Under the pieces are notes generated by a model. It ran no database searches. It saw only the letters and a program-made list of their open reading frames with translations, and had not been told where the DNA came from. A stretch of DNA of 20,501 nucleotides from an uncultured Centipeda sp. (GTDB lineage Bacteria; Bacillota; Negativicutes; Selenomonadales; Selenomonadaceae), in the NCBI GenBank assembly GCA_937925565.1, contig CALALM010000028.1, positions 1 through 20,501 of the forward strand, read 5' to 3'. This document shows positions 7,830 through 15,685 of this stretch, piece by piece. The position numbers were made by a program, and so were the translations under genes. Numbering within the stretch: the stretch's first letter is position 1; each line of letters begins with the position of its first letter.

Positions 7830-8273
7830 TCAGGCGTCCGTGACGACACCCTTTTGCAGTATGATGTTGGCGTACAGCGCGGATTCGCCCGTGGTGACAA
7901 TGGCGTACGCCGTGCGCGCCTCGTCGTAGAAGCGGAACCGCTCGATCGTGCCGACGGCTGCCGCGCCGCGCGCGTCATGCTTTGCAATGATCTCCTTGTA
8001 CGTGTCCCAGATCGGTGTTTTGACGGGATCGCCCGGCATGACCTCCATGAGGCTGACCGGTTTGTCGACGTAGGGGTCGAGCGGGAACAGTGTGAGGATC
8101 GCGTCAAGGAGTTCGGGAACGCCGTGCCCGTCGGCGCGGATGACGATGCAGTCCTTACCGACCGATTCGGCGGGGAAGTTGCCGTCGCCGATGACGATGC
8201 GGTCGCTGTGTCCCATCTCGGCGAGTACCTTGAGCAGCGCGGGGGAGATGATTTTCGGGATTCCTTTCAGCAT
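7830..8273 (-). CDS. fucU: L-fucose mutarotase
   Basis: A 147-residue RbsD/FucU-family protein that interconverts the alpha and beta anomers of L-fucose, supplying the anomer used by the isomerase. Recognisable segments are the N-terminal ISPALLKVLAEMGHSD, the GDGNFPAES loop, VIRADGHGVPELLDAI and the C-terminal AIVTTGESALYANIILQKG. The ATG at 8273 overlaps the end of the kinase gene (ATGCTGA), so the two are probably translationally coupled. The aldolase gene begins 12 nt downstream. An in-frame start further upstream would run into the kinase and is rejected. Confidence 0.93.
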   Translation of the reverse strand: MLKGIPKIISPALLKVLAEMGHSDRIVIGDGNFPAESVGKDCIVIRADGHGVPELLDAILTLFPLDPYVDKPVSLMEVMPGDPVKTPIWDTYKEIIAKHDARGAAAVGTIERFRFYDEARTAYAIVTTGESALYANIILQKGVVTDA

Positions 8274-9739
8274 GGGGTCAGCCCCTTCCATTTTTCGAAA
8301 TGTGCGTCCCATTGGTCGGTGTTCTTCGGCTCGTACGCCGTGATGTCAGAGGAGGTGCGGATGAGTGCCCGTGCCTCGGCGAGATCCTTGACCTCGCCCG
8401 CCGCAATCAGCTGCAGGGCGATATTGCCGAGGACGGTTGCCTCGATGGGGCCCGCGAGGACGGTGCGTCCGCACGCGTCTGCCGTGAGCTGGGCGAGGAG
8501 CCGGCTCTGGACGCCACCGCCGATGAGATGGATCTTGTCGTAGTGTTTGCCCGTGCAGGTCTCGATCTCCGTGAGTGCCGCGCGGTAGGAGAGGGCAAGG
8601 CTCTCGTCGATGCAGCGGACGACTTCGCCGACGGTCTCGGGGACGGGCTGTCCCGTGCGCTCACATGCGGCGCGGATCCGGAGCGGCATATCGCCCGAGG
8701 GCAGGAACGCGGGATCGTCGGGGCGGATGAAGGAGCGCTGTGTGGGGGCTGCCGCCGCCATTTGCTCCAGCTCGCCGTAGGCGTATTCGTGCCCTTCGCG
8801 CATCCACTGACGGCGGCTCTCCTGAATGAGCCAGAGGCCAATGAGGTTCTTGAGGAAGGAGATCCGCGCACCGTAGCCGCCCTCGTTCGTGATGTTGCAC
8901 GCGGCGGAGGTCTCGTTGATGATCGGTTCCCGCAGCTCTGTGCCGAGGAGCGACCATGTGCCGCAGGAGAGGAAGATGAAGTCCTCCTCGCCCGTGGGCA
9001 CGCCCGCCATTGCGCTCTGGGTGTCGTGCCCCGCGACGGCGATGATCTGGGGTCTGCCCATGCCGAGCTCGGCGGACAGTTCCTCGGTCATGCGCCCGAT
9101 GGGCGTCGCCGTGGGGACAATGTCCGTGAGGATGTGCGCGGGCAGGTCGAGTGCGGTGAGTACCTCACGCGACCATGTACGCCTCTGCGCATCGAGCATT
9201 TGTGTCGTGCTGGCGATGGAGTACTCGGTCTTCTTCTCCCCCGAGAGGAAGTAGTTGAGGAGATCCGGCATGAGCAGCAGCGTCTTTGCACGCGCGAGCA
9301 GCTCGGGGCGCTGCTGCCTGAGGGCGAGCAGCTGAAACACGGTGTTGATCTCCATGATCTGATTGCCCGTGATGCGGTAGAGTTCCTCGCGTGAAATTTT
9401 TTGGAATGCCGTGCTGCTCATGCCGACGGTGCGGCGGTCGCGGTAGTGGACGGGGCTTTCGAGGAGACAGTCGTCAGCGTCCAAAAGCCCGAAGTCCACT
9501 CCCCATGTGTCTGTGCCGATGCTCGCGATGTTATGCCCGCGCGCCTTCAGCAGCCCCTGCTTCATCTCGTGAAAGAGGCGCAGGACATCCCAGTACATTG
9601 TGCGTCCAAGGTGGACGGGATCGTTTGTGAAGCGGTGCAGTTCCTCCATGCGGATGCGGCTGCCGTCGTACGCGCCCAGGACGGCTCTGCCGCCCGAGGC
9701 ACCGAGGTCGAAGGAGAGCACATATTTTTCCGTAGTCAT
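8267..9739 (-). CDS. L-fuculokinase, rhamnulokinase (RhaB)-type FGGY kinase
   Basis: A 490-residue FGGY-family sugar kinase. Domain 1 starts with LSFDLGASGGRAVLG (phosphate loop) and has TDTWGVDFGLLD. The catalytic base is D239 in AVAGHDTQSAMAG. Domain 2 carries SCGTWSLLGTE and the adenosine motif IGGGVQSRLLAQL. The overall pattern is closer to rhamnulokinase than to E. coli FucK, but its place between fucI and fucU argues that it phosphorylates L-fuculose at O-1. RhaB-type kinases serving fucose pathways are known in other Firmicutes clusters. It begins 14 nt after fucI and overlaps fucU. Activity on L-rhamnulose as well is possible. Confidence 0.85.
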   Translation of the reverse strand: MTTEKYVLSFDLGASGGRAVLGAYDGSRIRMEELHRFTNDPVHLGRTMYWDVLRLFHEMKQGLLKARGHNIASIGTDTWGVDFGLLDADDCLLESPVHYRDRRTVGMSSTAFQKISREELYRITGNQIMEINTVFQLLALRQQRPELLARAKTLLLMPDLLNYFLSGEKKTEYSIASTTQMLDAQRRTWSREVLTALDLPAHILTDIVPTATPIGRMTEELSAELGMGRPQIIAVAGHDTQSAMAGVPTGEEDFIFLSCGTWSLLGTELREPIINETSAACNITNEGGYGARISFLKNLIGLWLIQESRRQWMREGHEYAYGELEQMAAAAPTQRSFIRPDDPAFLPSGDMPLRIRAACERTGQPVPETVGEVVRCIDESLALSYRAALTEIETCTGKHYDKIHLIGGGVQSRLLAQLTADACGRTVLAGPIEATVLGNIALQLIAAGEVKDLAEARALIRTSSDITAYEPKNTDQWDAHFEKWKGLTPC

Positions 9740-9753
9740 GGAAGCCTCCGATG

Positions 9754-11544
9754 TTATTTATACATTGGCCCGTAGGCGGCACAGGCGCGATAGTCCTGTC
9801 CCTCTGCGTCCATGCCGAATGCGTTCCACGCGGCGGGGCGGAAGACATCGACGTCCGCGACGTTGTGCATGCAGACGGGGATGCGCAGGATGGAGCAGAG
9901 TGTGATGAGGTCGGCGCCGATGTGTCCGTAGCTGATCGCACCGTGGTTCGCGCCCCAGTTGTTCATCACATCGTAGGCGGAGCGGAATGCGCCCGCACCC
10001 GTCAGACGCGGGGTGAACCAGGTGCACGGCCAGGTGTAGTCCGTGCGCTTCCAGAGCTTGTCCGAGACCTCGTCGGGCAGATTCACCGTCCAGCCCTCAA
10101 CGAGCTGCAAGACGGGGCCAAGACCCTTGACGAGGTTGACGCGTACCATGGTCGCGGGCATCTCACCGCGCGTGAGGAAGCGGGAGGAGAAGCCGCCGCC
10201 GCGGAAGTAGCCGTTGTCCGCCGGGCACCACTCGGTCGCATCGAGGCACGCCTTCTGATCTTTTTCCGTGAGCTCCCAGAACGGCTTGATCACGGAGTCT
10301 GCGCCGTCCTTGATCTCGCCGCACGCATCAAGGCACGCTGCACCGGAGTTGATGAGGTGGATGAAGCCCTTGCCTTCCTGTGCACGTCCCTCCAGATCGT
10401 AGCCCGTCGCCTTTTTGACCGCCTCAGGGCTCCAGTAGGTGCGCACGTCGGCAAAGATCTGGGCGCGGTTCGTGAGCAGCTTGTTGAAGAGCATCGCGAC
10501 GCCGTTCAGCGTGTCGTTCTCCGTGGCGAGGACGTACGGCTCGCGCGCGCCGTTCCAGTCGAACGAGGAGTTCATGAGTGCCTCGGCAAAGTCGCCGTTC
10601 GGGTAGAAGTCCGTCCACTGGCGCTGCCCCTGGAAGCCGCCCGCAATCGCATTGTGCCCGAGCACCTCTTCCTCGCAGCCCTTCGGCAGATTCTTGTTGC
10701 CGTTGTAGAGGTCTTTGATGATGCACATCATCTTGACGACGAATTCCCACGCCTCTTCCTTTTCGGCGTCGGACTTGCGTGCAAATTCGGGGTTCTTGTC
10801 AAAGCCCTCCTTGCAGTGCTCCTTCGTCCATGCGAGTGCCTTCTTGTACTCCTCCGGGTCGTAGACTCCCTCCGTCATGCGGCGGATGATCTCGACCTCG
10901 TCGACAGATTCGACGCGCATGCCGAGGTACTCCTCGAAGAACTCGGGGCTGATAATCGAGCCACCGATGCCCATGGTGATCGCGCCGATCTGGAGGTAGG
11001 ACTTGCCGCGCATCGTGGCGGCGGCAACGGCAGCGCGGCCGAAGCGGAGCAGCTTTTCCACAACGTCGGCGGGAATGCCCTCGGCGTCTGCCTCCTGCAC
11101 GTCATGGCCGTAGATGCCGAATGCGGGCAGCCCTTTCTGCGCGTGGCTCGCGAGGACGGAGGCGAGGTAGACTGCGCCCGGGCGCTCCGTGCCGTTGAAG
11201 CCCCAGACTCCCTTGATCGTCATCGGATCCATGTCCATCGTCTCCGAGCCGTAGCACCAGCACGGCGTGACCGTCAGCGTGATGTCCACGCCCGCGCGGC
11301 GGAACTGCTCTGCGCACGCCGCCGCCTCGGGGACGCGGCCGATGGTCGAGTCCGCGATGATGACCTTGACAGGATCGCCGTTTGTGTAGCGCAGGTTCTC
11401 CTCGAAGAGCTTCTTCGCTGCGCGTGCCATGCCCATCGTCTGCTCCTCAAGTGCGCCACGCACGTCGAGAACCCCGCGCCGCCCGTCGATCGTCGGACGA
11501 ATGCCAATGACGGGATAGCCGCCGATACATCTTGTTTCTGCCAT
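9754..11544 (-). CDS. fucI: L-fucose isomerase
   Basis: A 596-residue enzyme that converts L-fucose to L-fuculose with Mn2+, close to the 591 residues of the E. coli enzyme. By alignment from memory with E. coli FucI, the metal ligands are E342 ([11 protein letters not shown]), D366 (IFADVRTYW) and H534 (WGANHGAIS). Other family blocks are the N-terminal [27 protein letters not shown] and the long [17 protein letters not shown] stretch. GGAGGAAATC lies just before the ATG. It is the first gene of the operon and faces the AraC-type gene across a 251-bp regulatory region. It also isomerises D-arabinose in some species. Confidence 0.96.
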   Translation of the reverse strand: MAETRCIGGYPVIGIRPTIDGRRGVLDVRGALEEQTMGMARAAKKLFEENLRYTNGDPVKVIIADSTIGRVPEAAACAEQFRRAGVDITLTVTPCWCYGSETMDMDPMTIKGVWGFNGTERPGAVYLASVLASHAQKGLPAFGIYGHDVQEADAEGIPADVVEKLLRFGRAAVAAATMRGKSYLQIGAITMGIGGSIISPEFFEEYLGMRVESVDEVEIIRRMTEGVYDPEEYKKALAWTKEHCKEGFDKNPEFARKSDAEKEEAWEFVVKMMCIIKDLYNGNKNLPKGCEEEVLGHNAIAGGFQGQRQWTDFYPNGDFAEALMNSSFDWNGAREPYVLATENDTLNGVAMLFNKLLTNRAQIFADVRTYWSPEAVKKATGYDLEGRAQEGKGFIHLINSGAACLDACGEIKDGADSVIKPFWELTEKDQKACLDATEWCPADNGYFRGGGFSSRFLTRGEMPATMVRVNLVKGLGPVLQLVEGWTVNLPDEVSDKLWKRTDYTWPCTWFTPRLTGAGAFRSAYDVMNNWGANHGAISYGHIGADLITLCSILRIPVCMHNVADVDVFRPAAWNAFGMDAEGQDYRACAAYGPMYK

Positions 11545-11613
11545 GATGATTTCCTCCGTTTCACCTGTGATTCATCGTATTGATGAATATTTACTTTTTT
11601 CTGTCATGCCTGT

Positions 11614-11619
11614 ATTATA
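11614..11619 (-). promoter_or_regulatory. -10 box of the fuc operon promoter
   Basis: On the minus strand an exact TATAAT lies about 70 nt upstream of the fucI start. The position 17 bp upstream reads AAGCGC, which is not a -35 element, so the promoter probably needs an activator. That fits the divergent AraC-type gene and the repeat at 11666-11685, which would lie around -60 to -80. Confidence 0.6.
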
Positions 11620-11622
11620 GCG

Positions 11623-11652
11623 TTGAACGGAGGGCGGCGCTTGTGCTATACT
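11623..11652 (+). promoter_or_regulatory. Candidate promoter of the AraC-type regulator gene
   Basis: TTGAAC (11623-11628) and TATACT (11647-11652) are separated by 18 bp. The leader to the GTG at 11796 would be about 135 nt and would contain all three ACGAT repeats, suggesting self-control. Confidence 0.55.
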
Positions 11653-11665
11653 ATGTAAAAATTGT

Positions 11666-11779
11666 ACGATTTTATCTTTTTGCAAAACTCAATATATCTT
11701 GAGAAGTACTATCATCAATGGGAGAGCGTGAAAAATATAACGATCTTAGCTGAAAATACGACGATATTATCTTTTGCAA
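11666..11779 (+). repeat. Three direct ACGAT-N-TTA repeats in the fuc/araC intergenic region
   Basis: Copy 1 (11666-11685) and copy 3 (11761-11779) share ACGAT-[T/A]-TTATCTTTT-(T)-GCAA almost in full; copy 2 (11740-11750) keeps ACGATCTTAGC. Starts are 74 and 21 bp apart, close to whole numbers of helical turns, as expected for AraC-type half sites. Copy 3 ends 16 nt before the regulator's start codon, next to its ribosome binding site. These are probable binding sites of the AraC-type regulator. Confidence 0.6.
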
Positions 11780-11795
11780 TAAGGGGGGACAGACG

Positions 11796-12662
11796 GTGAA
11801 ACACGAGGGATACAACGAATTTCGCACGCGCGGGCGCTTTGATTTTCCAATCGAATTCCATCATGTCGACCGCAATCATCCGCGCTTTCACATGCCCTAT
11901 CACTGGCACATCGAGTATGAGATTGTCTACATCGTACGCGGCGGGCTGAAGCTCGCGCTGAACGAGGACACGGTGCAGGCGCAGACGGGGGATATCATCT
12001 TCATCCGCGACGGCATCGTGCACGGCGGCGCACCGCTCGATGAGGAGACCGTCTACGAGTGCATCGTTTTCGACATGAAAAAGCTCCTGCACGGCAGCGA
12101 GTGCACGGGCGAGGGCGTGCGCAAGGTCTTGGAGCATGAGCTGCTCATCAACAAGCATATCCCGCGCGAGACCTGCGATGTGCCGCAGATCATCGACATG
12201 CTCTTCGCCGCGATGAAGGCGGCGCAGACGGGCTATGAGCTGATCGTGACGGGCATGCTTTACGCCTTTCTCGGCGTGGTGCTGCAGCACGGACTCTGCC
12301 ACGAACCGAATGCGGCTCTGCGCGAGAGCAGTCGGCGGCGCGTCATGCAGCTCAAGAAGACCTTTCAGCTCATCGACGACGCATACGATCAGCCGCTCAC
12401 CCTCGGCGATCTCGCGGCTGCGGCGGGCCTTACGCCCAACTACTTTTGCCGCTTCTTTCAAAAGATCACGCACCGCAGCCCCATTGACTACCTCAACTAC
12501 TACCGCATCGAGGTGGCGTGCATCCGCCTCGCGCACAGCGATGAGAACATCACGGAGATCGCGCTTGCGACGGGGTTCAACGACATCAGCTACTTTATCA
12601 AGACCTTCCGAAAGTACAAGGGAATCTCGCCGCTGAAGTATCAGAAGACAATTTCCTCTTGA
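11796..12662 (+). CDS. AraC-family transcriptional regulator of the fuc operon
   Basis: A 288-residue AraC/XylS-type regulator. The N-terminal cupin sugar-sensing domain (about residues 20-90) has HWHIEYEIVYIVRGG and GDIIFIRDGIVHGG. The C-terminal double helix-turn-helix (about 190-285) has LTLGDLAAAAGLTPNYFCRFFQK and a second unit ITEIALATGFNDISYFIKTFRKYKGISPLKY. It starts at a GTG (11796) preceded by AAGGGGGG; no ATG fits. It is divergent from fucI and so very probably senses L-fucose or an intermediate and activates the operon; the ligand is inferred from context. Three direct repeats in its leader suggest that it also controls its own gene. Confidence 0.92.
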   Translation: MKHEGYNEFRTRGRFDFPIEFHHVDRNHPRFHMPYHWHIEYEIVYIVRGGLKLALNEDTVQAQTGDIIFIRDGIVHGGAPLDEETVYECIVFDMKKLLHGSECTGEGVRKVLEHELLINKHIPRETCDVPQIIDMLFAAMKAAQTGYELIVTGMLYAFLGVVLQHGLCHEPNAALRESSRRRVMQLKKTFQLIDDAYDQPLTLGDLAAAAGLTPNYFCRFFQKITHRSPIDYLNYYRIEVACIRLAHSDENITEIALATGFNDISYFIKTFRKYKGISPLKYQKTISS

Positions 12663-12686
12663 CAAAAAATAAGTTTTGTATATAAT
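12659..12686 (+). promoter_or_regulatory. metY promoter, overlapping the stop codon of the regulator gene
   Basis: TTGACA (12659-12664) and TATAAT (12681-12686) are spaced by 16 bp. The -35 box contains the TGA stop (12660-12662) of the upstream gene. No room for an S-box or T-box leader is left before the metY start at 12735. Confidence 0.8.
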
Positions 12687-12734
12687 TCATATCAACAAAA
12701 TATGTGTTTTCGGAAATGGAAAAGGGGACTTACC

Positions 12735-14024
12735 ATGAGCGAGAAAAAATACCATTTTGAAACCCTGCAGGTACGCGTTGGACAGGAGCAGGCGGATCCC
12801 GTGACGGATGCGCGTGCCGTGCCGATCTACCAGACGACATCCTATGTATTCCACAATGCGCAGCACGCCGCCGACCGCTTCGCACTCAAGGATCCGGGCT
12901 ATATCTACGGGCGGCTCATGAACCCGACGCAGGATGTGTTCGAGAAGCGCATCGCGGCGCTTGAGGGCGGCGCGGCGGCACTCGCGTTTGCCTCGGGGGC
13001 GGCGGCGATCACGGCGACGTTCCAAGGGCTTGCCCATGCGGGCGATCACATCGTCGCGCAGCAGACCATCTATGGCGGCTCGTACAACCTCCTCGCGCAC
13101 ACAGTGAAGGAGTGGGGCATCGACGTGACCTTCGTCGATCCGAAGACGGGCGCACAGGGCTTTGCGGACGCGATCCGTCCGAATACGAAGTGCGTCTTCA
13201 TCGAGACCGTCGGCAACCCGAACGCCGACCTCATCGATATCGAGGCAGTCGCACAGGCGGCGCACGCGCAGGGCGTGCCCGTCGTCATCGACAACACCTT
13301 TGCAACGCCGTACCTCCTGCGTCCCATCGAGCACGGCGCGGACATCGTTGTGCACTCGGCGACGAAGTTCCTCGGTGGACACGGCGCGAGCCTCGGCGGC
13401 GTGATCGTCGACGGTGGTACGTTCGACTGGAAGGCGTCGGGACGCTTCCCGCACCTCACCGATCCGAACCCAAGCTATCACGGCGTGAGCTTCGTCGATG
13501 CGCTCGGCTCCGTCGCATTTGTCGTCTATCTTCGTGCACTCATCCTGCGCGACACGGGCGCGGCAATCGCACCGCAGAGCGCGTTCTACTTCATTCACGG
13601 GCTTGAGACGCTGTCGCTGCGCGTCGAGCGTCACGTCGAGAACGCGCTGAAGATCGTGGACTTCCTTGCAAAGCACCCGAAGGTCGCGAAGGTCAACCAT
13701 CCCGCCCTGCCCAACCATCCCGATCACGAAATCTACAAGCGGTACTTCCCGCACGGCGGCATCTCCATCTTTACCTTTGATATCGTGGGCGGGCGTGAGG
13801 CGGCGTTCCGCTTTATCGACAAGCTGACACTCTTCTCCCTCCTCGCAAACGTCGCGGACGTGAAGTCCCTCGTCATTCACCCCGCGACCACGACCCACTC
13901 GCAGATGAACGAAGCCGAGCTTGCCGCCTCCGGCATCGGTGAGGGAACGGTGCGCCTATCCATCGGCATCGAGCACGTCGATGACCTGATTGCTGATCTT
14001 GAGGAGGCGCTCGCGGCGGTGTGA
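12735..14024 (+). CDS. metY: O-acetylhomoserine sulfhydrylase (PLP enzyme)
   Basis: A 429-residue enzyme of the Cys/Met-metabolism PLP family, which joins O-acetylhomoserine with sulfide (or methanethiol) to make homocysteine (or methionine). The PLP lysine is K211 in VVHSATKFLGGHG. D186 in VVIDNTFATPYLL pairs with the pyridine nitrogen, and the active-site tyrosine is in QTIYGGSYN. The start HFETLQVRVGQEQADP and the long QTTSYVFHNAQHAADRFAL block fit the O-acetylhomoserine branch better than cystathionine gamma-synthase or methionine gamma-lyase, which are the main alternatives. The ATG at 12735 follows AAAGGGGAC at good spacing. It has its own promoter, so it is not part of the fucose regulon. 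Confidence 0.9.
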   Translation: MSEKKYHFETLQVRVGQEQADPVTDARAVPIYQTTSYVFHNAQHAADRFALKDPGYIYGRLMNPTQDVFEKRIAALEGGAAALAFASGAAAITATFQGLAHAGDHIVAQQTIYGGSYNLLAHTVKEWGIDVTFVDPKTGAQGFADAIRPNTKCVFIETVGNPNADLIDIEAVAQAAHAQGVPVVIDNTFATPYLLRPIEHGADIVVHSATKFLGGHGASLGGVIVDGGTFDWKASGRFPHLTDPNPSYHGVSFVDALGSVAFVVYLRALILRDTGAAIAPQSAFYFIHGLETLSLRVERHVENALKIVDFLAKHPKVAKVNHPALPNHPDHEIYKRYFPHGGISIFTFDIVGGREAAFRFIDKLTLFSLLANVADVKSLVIHPATTTHSQMNEAELAASGIGEGTVRLSIGIEHVDDLIADLEEALAAV

Positions 14025-14075
14025 CGGATGTTGTGAGCAGTGATGCATGAGTCATCTCACTTTCGAAAAAAGCCC

Positions 14076-14105
14076 TTGCCAATGCGCCCCTCACTGTGCT
14101 ATAAT
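14076..14105 (+). promoter_or_regulatory. Promoter of tRNA-Ser
   Basis: TTGCCA (14076-14081) and TATAAT (14100-14105) are spaced by 18 bp and lie 22 nt upstream of the tRNA. Confidence 0.8.
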
Positions 14106-14127
14106 GCGTCATGTCGCATAAGCGCAT

Positions 14128-14216
14128 GGAGAGGTGTCCGAGTGGTCGAAGGTGCTTGACTCGAAATCAAGTGTGGTGATGAGCCACCGTGGGTTCGAAT
14201 CCCACCCTCTCTGCCA
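14128..14216 (+). tRNA. tRNA-Ser (anticodon CGA)
   Basis: The acceptor stem GGAGAGG (14128-14134) pairs with CCTCTCT (14206-14212), with one G-U pair. The anticodon stem CTTGA/TCAAG encloses loop CTCGAAA, with anticodon CGA at 14162-14164 reading UCG. A long variable arm (GTGTGGTGATGAGCCACC region) is typical of serine tRNAs. The T arm is GTGGGTTCGAATCCCAC, and CCA is encoded at 14214-14216. It reads UCG codons. Its 3' end is the probable integration site of the element that follows. Confidence 0.97.
14189..14216 (+). other. Probable attachment site (att) at the tRNA-Ser 3' end
   Basis: A tyrosine integrase gene begins (by its 3' end) 87 nt from the tRNA and the tRNA is intact, the usual layout when an element recombines into a tRNA 3' end. 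The T arm to CCA is the likely core. The second copy that would prove it lies outside the window. Confidence 0.55.
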
Positions 14217-14224
14217 GTAAAATC

Positions 14225-14259
14225 AAGGCTTCCGAGCATTTCGCTTGGAAGCCTTTTTC
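14225..14259. terminator. Terminator after tRNA-Ser, possibly bidirectional
   Basis: A 13-bp stem with some G-U pairs (14225-14237 with 14243-14255) and a 5-nt loop is followed by a T run. On the minus strand it is followed by TTGATTTTAC, so it may also end the integrase transcript. Confidence 0.85.
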
Positions 14260-14302
14260 TGTTCTATTTTTATTTTTGACAGCCTTTTTGACAGCCTGGC
14301 TG

Positions 14303-15409
14303 TCACGGGGAATACTTTTCTTCACACTTGACTATTTTTTCCGTGATTCCGTCCTGCATCTGCACGGTGTTGTGAACGTAACGATCCATTGTGAACGCGG
14401 CGGAGGAATGCCCGAGGCGCACCTGTATCTTCTTCGCGCTGATCTCTTGCTCTGCAAGCATGGTCGCGTGCGTGTGGCGGAAGGAGTGAAAACGCAGGTT
14501 CTTCGGCAGGTTCAGCTTCTCCTTCAGATCGGCGAAGATGTGCGTCAGGGCAGTCAGCGTCATGGGTTGACGCACATCTTTGAGGGAGCGGAAGATATAG
14601 GCATCCTTTGTTAGACGAATACCCTGCGAGAGCAGCTGTTCTGCGAGCTTCTTTTTCCACGCAAGGAGATTCTGTACGGCAGCGGGGGAGAGTGTAACCG
14701 TGCGAACACTGTACGCTGTCTTGGGTGCGCCCTCATACTCCTCGACAGCTCTCTTGCGTGCTTTTGTAACATGGACGAGCGCGGCATCCGCATCGAAGTC
14801 CGACCAACGCAGTGCGACGATCTCACTGCGCCTAAGGCCTGTTCCCCAGGCGAACTTAAAGAGATGCTCAACCTGTGAGCCTTGCACATCGTTCATGATG
14901 GTGTGGTAAATCTCGGGCGTGACAATTCCGGCAGCCGTCGCCGTATGCTTTGGTTTGCGGATGAACTCCATCGGGTTGTTTTCTACCGTCTGCTCGAATT
15001 TTGCCGCTTTGAAGATGGAGTGGAGAAGTGTATAGACTGCCTGTCTCGTACGGTCTTTTTTGATCTCCGAGAGGATGCGCTTGATGAGCGCGGGCTTTAC
15101 GTCATTGATCTTCATGTTGGGCGGGATGATGGGGAGGATATACTTTGTCAGAAATCTGCGATAGGTTGTCAGAGTCGATTCTTCGAGCTTGTCCACATCG
15201 CGCTTTGTCTGCAAGAATGTCTCTGCGAAATTGTGAAACGTATCTACGAGGAGGAAATCGGAGAAGTTCGCCGCGAGCACACGCCGTCGCTCGGCTTCGA
15301 GCTCCTTCAGACTGTAGGCGTAGATGTATCGCTTCACCCGCTCACCCGTGATGGGATTCTCCACGGTCACGCTCGACTGATAGCGTCCGTCTTTGCGTTT
15401 TGTTGGCAT
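14303..15409 (-). CDS. int: Tyrosine-type site-specific integrase
   Basis: A 368-residue tyrosine recombinase. Residues 1-50 form a three-strand arm-binding domain (KRKDGRYQSSVTVENPITGERVKR); about 60-145 is the SAM-like core-binding domain; about 165-355 is the catalytic domain. The catalytic set is complete: R193 (GTGLRRSEI), K230 (PKTAYSVR), H308 and R311 (FHSFRHTHATML), H334 (LGHSS) and nucleophile Y344 (MDRYVHNT). The ATG at 15409 follows GGAGGAGC. It is transcribed toward the tRNA-Ser gene, and presumably catalyses integration at the tRNA 3' end, with an excisionase for the reverse reaction. It resembles integrases of Firmicutes prophages and Tn916/ICEBs1-like elements. Confidence 0.94.
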   Translation of the reverse strand: MPTKRKDGRYQSSVTVENPITGERVKRYIYAYSLKELEAERRRVLAANFSDFLLVDTFHNFAETFLQTKRDVDKLEESTLTTYRRFLTKYILPIIPPNMKINDVKPALIKRILSEIKKDRTRQAVYTLLHSIFKAAKFEQTVENNPMEFIRKPKHTATAAGIVTPEIYHTIMNDVQGSQVEHLFKFAWGTGLRRSEIVALRWSDFDADAALVHVTKARKRAVEEYEGAPKTAYSVRTVTLSPAAVQNLLAWKKKLAEQLLSQGIRLTKDAYIFRSLKDVRQPMTLTALTHIFADLKEKLNLPKNLRFHSFRHTHATMLAEQEISAKKIQVRLGHSSAAFTMDRYVHNTVQMQDGITEKIVKCEEKYSP

Positions 15410-15427
15410 GATAGCTCCTCCATAACA

Positions 15428-15433
15428 ATTATA
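15428..15433 (-). promoter_or_regulatory. -10 box of the integrase gene
   Basis: Minus-strand TATAAT ends 18 nt upstream of the integrase ATG, so the leader would be very short. No good -35 element is seen; the 16-bp inverted repeat (15457-15502) lies immediately upstream and may influence it. Confidence 0.45.
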
Positions 15434-15456
15434 AAACCTGTGTTCTTTTACGACTT

Positions 15457-15502
15457 GCAAGAAAGCGGCGAATCCGATGCAGTGGTTTCGCCGCTTTCTT
15501 GC
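15457..15502. repeat. 16-bp perfect inverted repeat upstream of the integrase
   Basis: Arms 15457-15472 and 15487-15502 match perfectly around a 14-nt loop. No T run follows on either strand, so it is not a plain intrinsic terminator. It could be a recombinase or regulator site or an RNA structure. Confidence 0.75.
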
Positions 15503-15518
15503 TGTTCGATGAACGGAG

Positions 15519-15544
15519 ATGATTTGTCGGCGATGACAAATCAT
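15519..15544. repeat. 10-bp inverted repeat in the integrase upstream region
   Basis: ATGATTTGTC (15519-15528) and GACAAATCAT (15535-15544) flank a 6-nt spacer. It is the second hairpin or dyad in the 276-bp gap between int and the HigA-type gene, which holds no convincing gene. Confidence 0.65.
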
Positions 15545-15566
15545 TGAGCAGGAAAGTATCTCTTTA

Positions 15567-15636
15567 CAACTGGGAAGAAAAGGCGATATTTTCCTACCTG
15601 GATGTTCAACTGGGAAAAAAGAGCCGATCTTTCATA
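15567..15636 (+). repeat. Two imperfect direct repeats starting CAACTGGGAA
   Basis: CAACTGGGAA occurs at 15567-15576 and again at 15607-15616, each followed by an A-rich stretch and CGAT-N-TTTC. The period is 40 bp. Their position near int suggests arm-type integrase sites or another control region, but this is inferred. Confidence 0.55.
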
Positions 15637-15650
15637 GGTGTATTTCTAAA

Positions 15651-15668
15651 CCCGTCGAATTCGACGGG
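15651..15668 (-). terminator. GC-rich palindrome, possible terminator of the HigBA-type operon
   Basis: CCCGTCGAATTCGACGGG is a perfect 18-bp palindrome. As RNA it forms a 7-bp stem with an AATT loop. On the minus strand only a short T run (TTTAG) follows, 18 nt after the antitoxin stop, so termination would be weak; an operator role is also possible. Confidence 0.5.
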
Positions 15669-15685
15669 GATAAACCATTCAACCT

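Noticed and set aside
9751..11583. A 610-codon open frame on the plus strand opposite fucI
   Set aside because: Antisense to a clearly identified isomerase; composition is that of a reverse-strand shadow.
12687..13898. A 403-codon minus-strand frame opposite metY
   Set aside because: MetY is unmistakable on the plus strand; the minus frame has a charged, unstructured composition.
14034..14063. Possible terminator after metY
   Set aside because: The GTGAG/CTCAC ends enclose an imperfect inner stem and only three T follow; too weak to call.
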